Assembly: GCA_001508335.1 (NCBI GenBank)
Contig: LGFX01000001.1
Location: 186,001-250,000 of the forward strand
Direction of reading: 5' to 3'
From: a candidate division TA06 bacterium 32_111
Lineage (GTDB): Bacteria; Hydrothermota; 32-111
DNA: 64,000 bases
The notes beneath the pieces were generated by a model, which ran no database searches, had not been told where the DNA came from, and worked only from the letters and a program-made list of their open reading frames with translations. Positions 10,286 through 19,185 of this stretch are shown here, piece by piece. How positions within the stretch are numbered: the first letter of the stretch is position 1; each line of letters starts with the position of its first letter. The position numbers and the translations under genes were made by a program.

Positions 10286-11875
10286 TTAAAAAGGAATTGA
10301 ACTGTTTACCGTAAAATAAATATTTGCAAGAAATTTTCTAAATCTTGTTTCATTCAAATTTATGACTCTTAAATTCATATCATATAGTTCTTTGTTCAAG
10401 TATTTTGTCATATCAAGATGAACTTTATCACTTATTCTATCCTGAATATTTGTTTTTAAAAGAATATCAAGAAATTTTCTATTATTGTATGGAATAGTTA
10501 TATCAAAACAAAATTTCATAACACCTATATTGAGTCCACATTTCCCACCATGCATCATCTCCCAAACAAAAAAATCAGATTCATCATAATTGAAAAGTTT
10601 TTCTTTTAAATTAGTTTTTTCTAAATATTCTTTAAAATATTTATCAGTTTTATAAACAAGTTTTCTATTTAGAAAGAAAATTTTATACAAAGAAGTATAA
10701 TGTCTTGGTTTCAAATTTTTAGGCATCTTTTTTCTTCCAAAATATTTATAAGCATATCCCCTAAAAGTTTCTGCAATCCAGTTTTTTACTTCCACATCAT
10801 ATTCAAAATTATTCATAAGATATATCTTTTTTCTAATATCATTATCCTTATTACTCCCTATATCCCCTTCATTATGCTGTAAAATTCTTTTCAGCAAGTC
10901 AAAATCTTTAATTTCATTGTTATTATCAGGAACTTTATAAATGGAATGCTTAAGATTAAATTTCTCTGCTCTTTTCTTCGCAACTTCGGCATCAACACTT
11001 TCTCTATACATGGAGATATAACTGAAGGTGGCATATCTTTCATATAATCCATTTGCAGCTGCAAGTGTAGTTTGACTGTCAAGTCCACCAGTTAATGAAA
11101 TTGCAGGTTTATTCCACTTTTTAAGTATCAATTGCATATTTCTTTTCATTATTTCTGAAGCCTCTTCAATTACCTTTTTGTATTCATAGTCATTTTTTAC
11201 ATATTCTAAAGGTCTTTCAGGATAAAATCTCTTTATCGAAAAAATACCATCTTTATAATCTATAAATGTATTAGGAATTATCCTTTTAAATTCTTTAAAA
11301 GGTGTAAGATCTCCAGGTAAATAATTTCCCATCATATAATGATACCATCTATAATTAATTAACTTTTTAACATAATCTAAAGTATCCAAATGCAAAAGAT
11401 CGTTAACAAGTTGAATATGTGATGAAACGAAAATATCATCATTAACATTACCATAACAAGCATATTGCATTCCAGATGCATCAAGTAAAATTCTAAAATT
11501 ATCGTTCTCTATATAACCAAGCAAGAATATTCCTGTTAACTCGTTGACTCCTTCTATAAAATCTTTTTCCCCTTTTTCATTTTTCTCGGAAATAGTTTTG
11601 AGAATATTTTTTTCATCATATTCCATGGTAAAAGGGTTGTAAGCATGCCCAATAATGAAGTATAATTTTCCCTTGTTTTCAATATAGTTGAATGGAACAT
11701 CTTTATATATCCAGAAATTAAAATTGTTCAATTCTTTTAATTCAAAATTGGAGTAAAAAGGAAAATTATCTCTTATATTTTTTAAATCCTTTGTGGTTAT
11801 CAAAAAACCTTTTATAAATAAAAATTTTTGTAAATCTTTTCTTTCATCAAGAATATTTTTAATTTCTAAATCCAT
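10286..11875 (-). CDS. Asparagine synthetase-like PP-loop protein lacking a recognisable N-terminal glutaminase Cys
   Basis: PAISLTGGLDSQTTLAA (PP-loop SGGxDS-type); no MCGI-type N-terminus. Confidence 0.75.
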   Translation of the reverse strand: MDLEIKNILDERKDLQKFLFIKGFLITTKDLKNIRDNFPFYSNFELKELNNFNFWIYKDVPFNYIENKGKLYFIIGHAYNPFTMEYDEKNILKTISEKNEKGEKDFIEGVNELTGIFLLGYIENDNFRILLDASGMQYACYGNVNDDIFVSSHIQLVNDLLHLDTLDYVKKLINYRWYHYMMGNYLPGDLTPFKEFKRIIPNTFIDYKDGIFSIKRFYPERPLEYVKNDYEYKKVIEEASEIMKRNMQLILKKWNKPAISLTGGLDSQTTLAAANGLYERYATFSYISMYRESVDAEVAKKRAEKFNLKHSIYKVPDNNNEIKDFDLLKRILQHNEGDIGSNKDNDIRKKIYLMNNFEYDVEVKNWIAETFRGYAYKYFGRKKMPKNLKPRHYTSLYKIFFLNRKLVYKTDKYFKEYLEKTNLKEKLFNYDESDFFVWEMMHGGKCGLNIGVMKFCFDITIPYNNRKFLDILLKTNIQDRISDKVHLDMTKYLNKELYDMNLRVINLNETRFRKFLANIYFTVNSSIPF

Positions 11876-12695
11876 CTACCCTCTCATTTATTTTTTTAAC
11901 AATTTCTTTTACCTTTTCCCTATTCTGTTCAAAAAAATATATCTCTTTTTTTTCAATATCTTTTTCATAATCTCTAATCTTTTTGATTTCACTGGAAAAA
12001 ATCTTTTCAATTTCATCTTTATTTTCAATCTTTTGAGAATTGCAAAAACTTCGTGAAAGTATAACCATAGATGAACCTAACCTGTAATGTTCAGCGATAA
12101 TATATTCAGCAGGTAAAGTTCCTTTGCCTAAAGATGCTATTCCCCCAAAGCCGAATCTTTTGTTCACCGAATTGATTTTTAAAGCAAGTTTATCAACAGT
12201 GCCATTAGCAAGAGGTTCAAACATAAAAGAAAATCCATAACCAAGTGAAAGATCATTTAAACCAATATAAAAATAATCTATTTCATTTATTTTTATAAGT
12301 TCCTCTATCAACTCAACCGATTCTGGAGTTTCGATAAGAATAATATTTTTCAAATTTTTTCCTGAAATGTTTTTTAAAAATACTTCAACTTCATTCAGAC
12401 TCTTAAAATAAGGAAGCATTATTATAGCAGCACCATTATCGTAAACTTTTTTTATTTCATTAGGGGTATTTTTATTAATTGGATTAATTCTGACAAGAAC
12501 CTTAGATTTTTTTAATACACTTTTTAACTTTTTTACATCATCAGCATTATGGTTAGAAATTAGTGAATCCTTCCCCTTTTGTCTTTCACTTTTTCCTAAA
12601 ATTTCGAGATCAACAAATATCCATTCAACATCATTATTTTCAGCAATAAGAGCTATTTCTGGATCATTTGTAATATACATTAAAGTTAAACTCAA
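11859..12695 (-). CDS. HpcH/HpaI aldolase / citrate lyase family protein
   Basis: VDLE, VRINP, ILIETPESVEL and YIGLNDLSLGYG conserved blocks. Confidence 0.8.
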   Translation of the reverse strand: MSLTLMYITNDPEIALIAENNDVEWIFVDLEILGKSERQKGKDSLISNHNADDVKKLKSVLKKSKVLVRINPINKNTPNEIKKVYDNGAAIIMLPYFKSLNEVEVFLKNISGKNLKNIILIETPESVELIEELIKINEIDYFYIGLNDLSLGYGFSFMFEPLANGTVDKLALKINSVNKRFGFGGIASLGKGTLPAEYIIAEHYRLGSSMVILSRSFCNSQKIENKDEIEKIFSSEIKKIRDYEKDIEKKEIYFFEQNREKVKEIVKKINERVDGFRN

Positions 12696-12705
12696 ATCTT
12701 TTCTC

Positions 12706-13299
12706 CTAATTAGTTTTTCCTATATTTTCATTATTCTTCATCAAAATAACATTTAAAACGGTTTTAATCAATATTTTTAAATCGATAAAAAGAGATAATT
12801 TATTAATATATTCAATATCATACTCTATCCTTTTATTCCAATCAACAGCTTTTCTACCATTTATCTGTGCAAGCCCAGTTATGCCGGGTCTAACTGAAAA
12901 CCTTTTCTTTTGTTCAACTGAATACTCTTCATATTTCCAGGGATGGTAAGTTAAAACTGGTCTTGGACCAATAAAAGACATTTCTCCTTTTATAATGTTT
13001 ATAAGTTGTGGTAATTCATCGAGTGAAGTTTTTCTCAAAAATTTTCCTACTTTTGTAACTCTTTTATCATTTTTAAACTCATAAACTCCACCTTTCTCAG
13101 CCCCGACAACCATGCTTCTAAATTTGATCATTTTAAAAACTTCTCCATCTTTACCAATTCTATCCTGCAAAAAGAATATAGGTCTTTTAGAATCTATTAA
13201 AATCATAATAGATATAATTAAAAACAATGGAGAAAAAATTATAAGAAGTATCGTGGCAAATAAAAGATCCAATGCCCTTTTTATTTTTAAATAATTCAT
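12706..13299 (-). CDS. Initiating undecaprenyl-phosphate sugar phosphotransferase (small monotopic PglC/WcaJ-type)
   Basis: IKFRSMVVGAEK, KTSLDELPQLINIIKGEMSFIGPRP, RPGITGLAQINGR. Confidence 0.92.
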   Translation of the reverse strand: MNYLKIKRALDLLFATILLIIFSPLFLIISIMILIDSKRPIFFLQDRIGKDGEVFKMIKFRSMVVGAEKGGVYEFKNDKRVTKVGKFLRKTSLDELPQLINIIKGEMSFIGPRPVLTYHPWKYEEYSVEQKKRFSVRPGITGLAQINGRKAVDWNKRIEYDIEYINKLSLFIDLKILIKTVLNVILMKNNENIGKTN

Positions 13300-13466
13300 A
13301 GTATTATGTTTAAATAGTTATTAATTTTTTCAAATTTTATAAAACTCTTATTAACGTATTCGAAATTCCATTCTTAATTTTATTCCTATTCTTTCCCTAA
13401 ATCTCAATGCCAACTTTTAAAAATTTATTATATCCACATTTCCCTTTTTTTCAATATTTTTTTAAA

Positions 13467-13500
13467 GTGGGGACGGTGCTTGACAGTGTGACATTTTTTG
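13467..13500. repeat. GC-rich REP-like block in AT-rich intergenic DNA
   Basis: gtggggacggtgcttgacagtgtgacattttttg; strongly different composition from flanks; internal TGACAgtgTGACA direct repeat. Confidence 0.35.
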
Positions 13501-13553
13501 GTTTATAAAAAAAATAATTAGTGGGATTAAATAATAATTATTTTTACAATTTC

Positions 13554-13760
13554 TCATTTTTCTACTTTTTCAATATACTCTTTTATAACTTCTGCAAGAT
13601 TTTTGTAACCTTTAGTATTAAAATGACTCTCATCCAAAAAAAATGAATCTTTTTTATAAAATTCTCGTTCAACATCTATTATAGGTATATTATTTTCATT
13701 TGCAAAAATTCTAAGTGTCTCATTATAAGTCTTTTTCAGAAAACTTTGAATGCTTAATAG
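13554..13760 (-). pseudogene. 3' remnant of an SGNH/GDSL hydrolase gene
   Basis: Reverse-strand frame without start: LLSIQSFLKKTYNETLRIFANENNIPIIDVEREFYKKDSFFLDESHFNTKGYKNLAEVIKEYIEKVEK*, containing the DxxH (DESH) block of SGNH hydrolases but no N-terminal GDS. Confidence 0.65.
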
Positions 13761-14620
13761 TTAAAAGTCAAACCAATTGCAAAATTCTCTTTTAATCTTA
13801 ATTTAGGATCTATCTCTTTATCAAAAAGTGCCTGAATGTTAATATTGACAGTAAAATATTTCCCTATTTTTATACTTAAAATATTATCAAAACCTAAATC
13901 AACCATTTTCCAGTCATTCTCTTGAGGTGTTCCGATAGATTCTTTGGATTTTGAATAAAAAACCGCTTTGTAAAGGGATAATCTACCTGTATACATTACA
14001 TTATCATTTAGATGTAACAAAGCATCAGTTATAAACTCTATACCACCATCATTTGACAAATCTGTTCCTCTCGATAGATTGAGCGTGTCAACGATAGCAT
14101 TTCTGTTTAAATTCTGATTAAAAGAGATACCCAATCTTGAAGATATTTCCATTTTTTCCTTTTTAAAAACCATTCGTGCTATACCAAAACTCTCAATAAA
14201 TTTTATCGGATTTACATAACAGGTTTTTAATGTATCTGAATTGTCAAGAAACTTGCTCTCAATTCTTATTGATGCAAAAGGATCTACAAGCCAGTTCAAT
14301 GTAATTTTTTCAACACTTTCCAACTCTATCACATCATTCGATTTTGTAAAATCACTCCAAATAGTATCATTTTTAAGTTTACTGGTTGTTTGCCCAAAAG
14401 ATAACTTAACTCTATTTGTAGAATTTAACAATTGGTTTACCTGTTTTTGGAAATTACCGTTGCCAACAAAAGTCCAGTTAAAGTTTGATGCTTCCTCCCC
14501 TGCCCAATTATCTGAATAGTTGTTTAGATTTATCAGTAAAGATGTGCTAATTGATTTTTCCCAGCAAAAAATTGAAATTATAGTAAATAGGATTATAAAT
14601 ATTAATAAAAACTTTTTCAT
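13754..14620 (-). CDS. Probable DUF3078-like outer-membrane protein
   Basis: Signal peptide MKKFLLIFIILFTIISIFCW after SD aaggaggttt; WAGEEASNFNWTFVGNGNF, aromatic C-terminus. Start moved to residue 14 of the ORF track entry. Confidence 0.5.
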   Translation of the reverse strand: MKKFLLIFIILFTIISIFCWEKSISTSLLINLNNYSDNWAGEEASNFNWTFVGNGNFQKQVNQLLNSTNRVKLSFGQTTSKLKNDTIWSDFTKSNDVIELESVEKITLNWLVDPFASIRIESKFLDNSDTLKTCYVNPIKFIESFGIARMVFKKEKMEISSRLGISFNQNLNRNAIVDTLNLSRGTDLSNDGGIEFITDALLHLNDNVMYTGRLSLYKAVFYSKSKESIGTPQENDWKMVDLGFDNILSIKIGKYFTVNINIQALFDKEIDPKLRLKENFAIGLTFNY

Positions 14621-14630
14621 ATAAACCTCC

Positions 14631-15071
14631 TTATTTAATTTCAGATGTGCAGAATGCACATCTTGTTGCTTTTATGTTTATTTGAGAATGGCAGAACGGA
14701 CATTCTTTGGTTGTTGGTTCCTCTTTTTTTACTTGTTCTTTTTTTTTGTCCAATTTGTTAACCTGTTTTATCAAAAGAAACATAGCAAATGCTACTATTA
14801 CAAAATCGATCACAACATTTATAAAAGCACCATAATTAATAGTTGCAGCTCCCGCAGCCTTAGCATCCTGAAGAGATTTGTAGCCCTTTCCAGATAGATC
14901 TATGAAAAGGTTTGAAAAGTCCACTTTTCCGATCAAAAGTCCGAGTGGAGGCATAATAATGTCATTTACAAGAGATGTGATAATTTTTCCAAAACTTGCT
15001 CCAATTATCAACCCTACAGCAAGATCGAGCATGTTTCCTTTTAATGCGAACTCTTTAAACTCTTTTAACAT
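14631..15071 (-). CDS. mscL: Large-conductance mechanosensitive channel with C-terminal zinc ribbon
   Basis: [41 protein letters not shown]-terminal [18 protein letters not shown]. Confidence 0.95.
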   Translation of the reverse strand: MLKEFKEFALKGNMLDLAVGLIIGASFGKIITSLVNDIIMPPLGLLIGKVDFSNLFIDLSGKGYKSLQDAKAAGAATINYGAFINVVIDFVIVAFAMFLLIKQVNKLDKKKEQVKKEEPTTKECPFCHSQINIKATRCAFCTSEIK

Positions 15072-15173
15072 TCCTCCTCCTTTTAAAATTTAATTTCCCC
15101 TCTAATTAAATATTATAAAATAATTTTAAGTGATCAACATTTTACTTTAAAAATATTCACTTCATATTTTTTA

Positions 15174-15201
15174 TTGACCTCTATTTACAAAAAAATATAA
15201 T
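15174..15201 (+). promoter_or_regulatory. Sigma70-like promoter TTGACC-N16-TATAAT
   Basis: Read directly upstream of the flavin reductase-like gene. Confidence 0.7.
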
Positions 15202-15224
15202 AATTTTAATAGAAAGGAGTAAAA

Positions 15225-15743
15225 ATGATAAATGAAAAATTCAAAAAGATAGAGCCAAAAGATTTAAAAAATAATATTTTTAAACTATGGGACGATGAAT
15301 GGTTTTTGATAACTGCTGGTAACAAAGATAAGTTTAACTGTATGACAGCATCATGGGGAGGATTTGGAATACTCTGGAATCTACCTGTCTCGTTTATCTT
15401 TGTTAGACCCACAAGATACACCTTCAATTTCGTCGAAAAAGCAAAACATTTCACATTGACAACATTTTATAAAAGGGATAAAAAAATTTTGAGTTACTGC
15501 GGTAAAGTTTCAGGTAAAGATCATGATAAAGTAAGTGAAACTGGATTAAAACCACTATTTTTAAGTGATGATATTATACTCTATGAACAGATAAAATTGG
15601 GAATAGTTTGTGAAAAACTCTATCTTGATGATCTTAAAGAGAAAAATTTCTTAGATAAAGTTCTTTTGAAAAATTATCCAAAAAAAGATTACCATAGATT
15701 GTATGTTGGAAAGATAAAGGAAATTTACATTAGAAAAAAATAG
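15225..15743 (+). CDS. Flavin reductase-like (FMN-binding) protein
   Basis: FNCMTASWGGFGILWNLPVSFIFVRPTRYTFNFVEKAKHFTLTTF. Confidence 0.85.
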   Translation: MINEKFKKIEPKDLKNNIFKLWDDEWFLITAGNKDKFNCMTASWGGFGILWNLPVSFIFVRPTRYTFNFVEKAKHFTLTTFYKRDKKILSYCGKVSGKDHDKVSETGLKPLFLSDDIILYEQIKLGIVCEKLYLDDLKEKNFLDKVLLKNYPKKDYHRLYVGKIKEIYIRKK

Positions 15744-17094
15744 AAAATAAAAGATGTATTCTACCCTGCAAAGGTGTTATATCTTTGTTTAAAGCATAGT
15801 ATAATGATGCTCTGTAGTTAGAGAGGTTGGTAGTTAAAAATATCCCGTAAGAAAAAAGGTCGCTATAGGATTTATAATCGGTTATCTTTTCAATGTTGTA
15901 AAGAACATTATCAAAAAATAATCCGGTTTCTATATTTTTTCCTAAATAGCCCGACTTTATTTCCTGATAGAAAAAATTATAGACTTTTAAAAAATTTTCA
16001 GGATACCCTTTTAAATTGTCATTCCCACCTATCTGAATTTTCATATAATCTTTCAGATCAGATGAAAAATTCATATATGAGTCAAATGAAAACCAGTATC
16101 CTATTTTTTTAAAACTATTTTTGTATCCGAACTTTTGAGTCATAAAAGCCCAGTTTTTTTTAATCTCACTATAATTTATTGTCGTTCGGTTTAAAAAGAA
16201 AAATCTTTTTGAAAAAAAATCAACCGAACCGATCAAATAATTTTCAGAAATATCTGAAGAATCGGAACTGAGGAAGTTAATATTCCTTTTACCATAACCT
16301 GTTGAAACTGTGAATTTTTCTGTTACAAAGACTTTTAAGCCAAAACTGTATTCTTCCTTGTTGTAATATGTCTCAATAGATTCAAAACTTATGTTTCCAA
16401 AAAGTCCAATAGGTGTCGAAAAAATATAGGGAAACTCGGTAAAGCCTGTAAGGTAGGAGTTGTTTTTGTTAATCCTTTGATAGTTTATAGAATACACATC
16501 GAAAAAGCCAAATGGACTTTTGAGATATATGTTCAAAAAGCCGTTTAAACTTAAAGTATCAAGTGATGATGTTAATATTCCAGAAATTGATGAGAGTTTC
16601 CCCTGTTGAATTTTTGTTTTTATTAAAACTGAAGTATCGGAGACCTTTTCAACAAAGAAAGTTGTATCAATTATCAAATCCTCATTGAAAGAAAGATTTT
16701 TCAACTTTTCAACAATAAGACTCTCTTTGAAAAGTTTATTTCTTATCCTTAGAATACCGTTTAGATATGAACTCTTAACATTGTAAATGTTTTCAACTCT
16801 TTCAATGTAAAATTGACCATTCTCCTTTATCGTCAAATAATACAAGTCAAAATCACCCACCATTAAAACAGAATCTATATCAATTTTTACAAACGGATAT
16901 CCGTTTTCAACATACAAATCTATTAAATTGTCAACACCTTTTTTCAAATCGTTACTTTTAAAAATCGAATCTATAATTAAATTTGAGATAAAATTGTTAC
17001 CATAGTAAAAAACCCTGCTCTCTTTCGGAAAAAGCAGGGTTATAAGACTCAAAAAAAATAAGAAAAGAATAATTTTCTTATTGAGGGGTAACAG
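15730..17094 (-). CDS. BamA/TamA-like POTRA + beta-barrel outer-membrane protein, probable CTG start
   Basis: ORF track begins at a TTG (17052) that cuts a signal peptide. In-frame extension to CTG at 17094 gives MLPLNKKIILFLFFLSLITLLFPKES, 9 nt after AGGAGG. POTRA-like VDNLIDLYVENGYPFVKIDID; C-terminal barrel strands. Confidence 0.6.
   Translation of the reverse strand: MLPLNKKIILFLFFLSLITLLFPKESRVFYYGNNFISNLIIDSIFKSNDLKKGVDNLIDLYVENGYPFVKIDIDSVLMVGDFDLYYLTIKENGQFYIERVENIYNVKSSYLNGILRIRNKLFKESLIVEKLKNLSFNEDLIIDTTFFVEKVSDTSVLIKTKIQQGKLSSISGILTSSLDTLSLNGFLNIYLKSPFGFFDVYSINYQRINKNNSYLTGFTEFPYIFSTPIGLFGNISFESIETYYNKEEYSFGLKVFVTEKFTVSTGYGKRNINFLSSDSSDISENYLIGSVDFFSKRFFFLNRTTINYSEIKKNWAFMTQKFGYKNSFKKIGYWFSFDSYMNFSSDLKDYMKIQIGGNDNLKGYPENFLKVYNFFYQEIKSGYLGKNIETGLFFDNVLYNIEKITDYKSYSDLFSYGIFLTTNLSNYRASLYYALNKDITPLQGRIHLLFSIFF
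17011..17041 (-). terminator. Terminator-like hairpin inside the 5' coding region of the BamA-like gene
   Basis: On minus strand AACCCTGCT-ttttccgaaagag-AGCAGGGTT followed by T tract. Confidence 0.45.
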
Positions 17095-17437
17095 TTGTAT
17101 TTACCTCCTTAGTGAAGAAGAATGATTTGTTAATAACCGGAATAGTTATCGAATCAAAATAAGTGAATTCCACTTTACAGGAAGTGTTCCCCTTTTTCGT
17201 AATTTGAACATCATCATAGGTAAGGTTTATTCCTTTGTTTGCAAGTTTTTCCATTATCTTATCCTTTACAATATATTCGTCAGTTCTAATTTCTCCATAA
17301 AGAATTTTGTTGATCTCTTCTACCAATTGGTAGTTTTTAATCTCTATTGATAGGTATTGCCAACCCATATAACCAAGCAAAGCGATTAAGAGTAAAAAAA
17401 TTGCAAGTTTTATAAAACCTAAAATTTTATCACCCAT
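17078..17437 (-). CDS. Small membrane-anchored protein (DUF4845-like)
   Basis: N-terminal TM segment IKLAIFLLLIALLGYMGWQYLSI plus short periplasmic domain. Confidence 0.45.
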   Translation of the reverse strand: MGDKILGFIKLAIFLLLIALLGYMGWQYLSIEIKNYQLVEEINKILYGEIRTDEYIVKDKIMEKLANKGINLTYDDVQITKKGNTSCKVEFTYFDSITIPVINKSFFFTKEVNTTVTPQ

Positions 17438-17438
17438 T

Positions 17439-18599
17439 TTACCACCTTGTCGGGTCTATCTCCTTTTTTCTTTTCTTTATATTTTCAAGCCCGGTTTGAG
17501 CTTCCTTTAAATATTTTCCTTTGAGTTCTATAATTTTATTGAAATACGATGCTGATTTATCGAGAAGTTTTAAGGCTTCCTGATAGTTTTCATCACTCTT
17601 TTTTGCATTAACTGGATCTACCTTCAAAAAGTATGCTTGTGCCATCAAAAGTAGTGCATTTGGATCATTTGGATTTTTTGCGAGTGCTTTATCAAGATAA
17701 TTTATCGCTTTATCATATTCCTTAATTTCCAGACACATCTGTCCAAGATAAAGGTAAGGAACAGTTGAGTAAGGCATCAATTTTATCATTTTGTTATAGT
17801 ATTTTTCTGCAGATGAGTAATCTTTTAATCCCTGATATGACCTTGCAAGACCAAGATATGTGTTAATTATTGTTGAATCGAGTTCATTGACCTTATTGTA
17901 AGTCTCTATAGCCTTTTGATACTGTTTTGTTTCAAGATATGCTTCAGCAAGGTTCGAAAGTGGTTCAACATAAGTTGGGTGGTTATCTGAAATCTTTTTT
18001 AGAAGATCAACAGCCTTCTGATACTGCTCAACTTTTATCAGCGCTTTTGCATAAGCGTAGGCAGCAGCGAGATTTTCTGGATCGAACTTGCATGCTTTTT
18101 CATAGCATGAAAATTTATTAAATTCTTTTTTTGATGGTGGCAAAGTTTCATAAAGTTGTGCAAGTCCATAATATGCTTTTGAACTTGTGGAATCAACTTT
18201 TAAAGCATCAAAATAATACTTCTCCGCTTCAGTGTATTTTTTCAGTTTCGAATAGAGGTTTGCCATATTAACAAAACCTTCAGGATTGGATGGGAATTTT
18301 GTTACCATATAAGTGTACAAGGATTCAGCCCTTGTATAATCCATCTTACCTTCAAAACTTTTTCCAAGTCCATTGTACGCTTCGATAAAATCTAAACTCT
18401 CCTCTATTGATTTCTGAAAATTTTTTATCGCTGAATCATACATTTTGTTTTTTAAGTACTCTTTTCCAAAATCAAAATATTTTATAGCATCTGAAACTTG
18501 TTGATTTGGCTGAACTGTTTTATTAGCAGTTTGGGTTGTAGCCTGACAACCGAATATAAGAATAAAAATCGCTAAAAAGATAAATAATATTTTTTTCAT
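17439..18599 (-). CDS. TPR-repeat lipoprotein
   Basis: Lipobox-like LIFGC; many tandem TPR units. Confidence 0.85.
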   Translation of the reverse strand: MKKILFIFLAIFILIFGCQATTQTANKTVQPNQQVSDAIKYFDFGKEYLKNKMYDSAIKNFQKSIEESLDFIEAYNGLGKSFEGKMDYTRAESLYTYMVTKFPSNPEGFVNMANLYSKLKKYTEAEKYYFDALKVDSTSSKAYYGLAQLYETLPPSKKEFNKFSCYEKACKFDPENLAAAYAYAKALIKVEQYQKAVDLLKKISDNHPTYVEPLSNLAEAYLETKQYQKAIETYNKVNELDSTIINTYLGLARSYQGLKDYSSAEKYYNKMIKLMPYSTVPYLYLGQMCLEIKEYDKAINYLDKALAKNPNDPNALLLMAQAYFLKVDPVNAKKSDENYQEALKLLDKSASYFNKIIELKGKYLKEAQTGLENIKKRKKEIDPTRW

Positions 18600-18608
18600 C
18601 TTACTTCC

Positions 18609-19049
18609 TCACTTTTTGGTTTTAGTTTTTTCAACGGTTAAAGTTGTATCAATATGCTGTAACGGTGGTCTACAAAACACTATAGTACTATTGGAGTCCT
18701 TCGCTCTACCATAGGCAAAATATGTTTTCTTCGGATCTGTTGTCTGATAATGTATAGTCTTATCAGTAAAAACATTTTCTACCATCTCTACCCATTTATC
18801 TACATCCTGTCCTTCAGCATTCTTAACAATAAAATATGGTCTTATCTTTTCTACAAATTCCTCCTGTGTAGCAGGATATGTCTCATTTTCAACATAATAT
18901 TGCTCCATAAGATTCGTCAACTTTGTCATAGTCCTCTGTGCATCCTTTATAGCAGCAAAATCCATAAACGATCCCTTATTCTTAGAGCAGGATACTGTTA
19001 AAAATACTATCAGTAGAAAAGTTAATGTCAGAAAAACTAACTTCTTCAT
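18609..19049 (-). CDS. Hypothetical lipoprotein
   Basis: Signal peptide with LTVSC lipobox. Confidence 0.6.
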   Translation of the reverse strand: MKKLVFLTLTFLLIVFLTVSCSKNKGSFMDFAAIKDAQRTMTKLTNLMEQYYVENETYPATQEEFVEKIRPYFIVKNAEGQDVDKWVEMVENVFTDKTIHYQTTDPKKTYFAYGRAKDSNSTIVFCRPPLQHIDTTLTVEKTKTKK

Positions 19050-19074
19050 TTTACTTAACCTCCTGATGTTAAAA

Positions 19075-19147
19075 TGGAGCTAACGGGAGTCGAACCCGTG
19101 ACCTTTTGACTGCCAGTCAAACGCGCTCCCAACTGCGCTATAGCCCC
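19075..19147 (-). tRNA. tRNA-Ala(GGC)
   Basis: GGGGCTATAGCGCAGTTGGGAGCGCGTTTGACTGGCAGTCAAAAGGTCACGGGTTCGACTCCCGTTAGCTCCA; anticodon loop CTGGCAG; G3:U70 Ala identity pair; CCA not encoded. Confidence 0.95.
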
Positions 19148-19185
19148 ATAATGATTTTATATTTTAATTTAATTTTTTTAAAAAG

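Noticed and set aside
13480-13508. Plus-strand TTGACA-N17-TTATAA resembling a promoter
   Set aside because: No plus-strand gene follows; the TTGACA is part of the GC-rich REP-like block, so promoter function is doubtful.
14621-14659. Extended N-terminus [13 protein letters not shown] of the 13754 ORF
   Set aside because: It reads through the SD (aaggaggttt) and overlaps mscL; MKKFLLIF start gives a normal signal peptide.
17439-18599. Periodic pattern suggestive of a DNA repeat
   Set aside because: Explained by degenerate TPR units in the protein, not nucleotide-level repeats.
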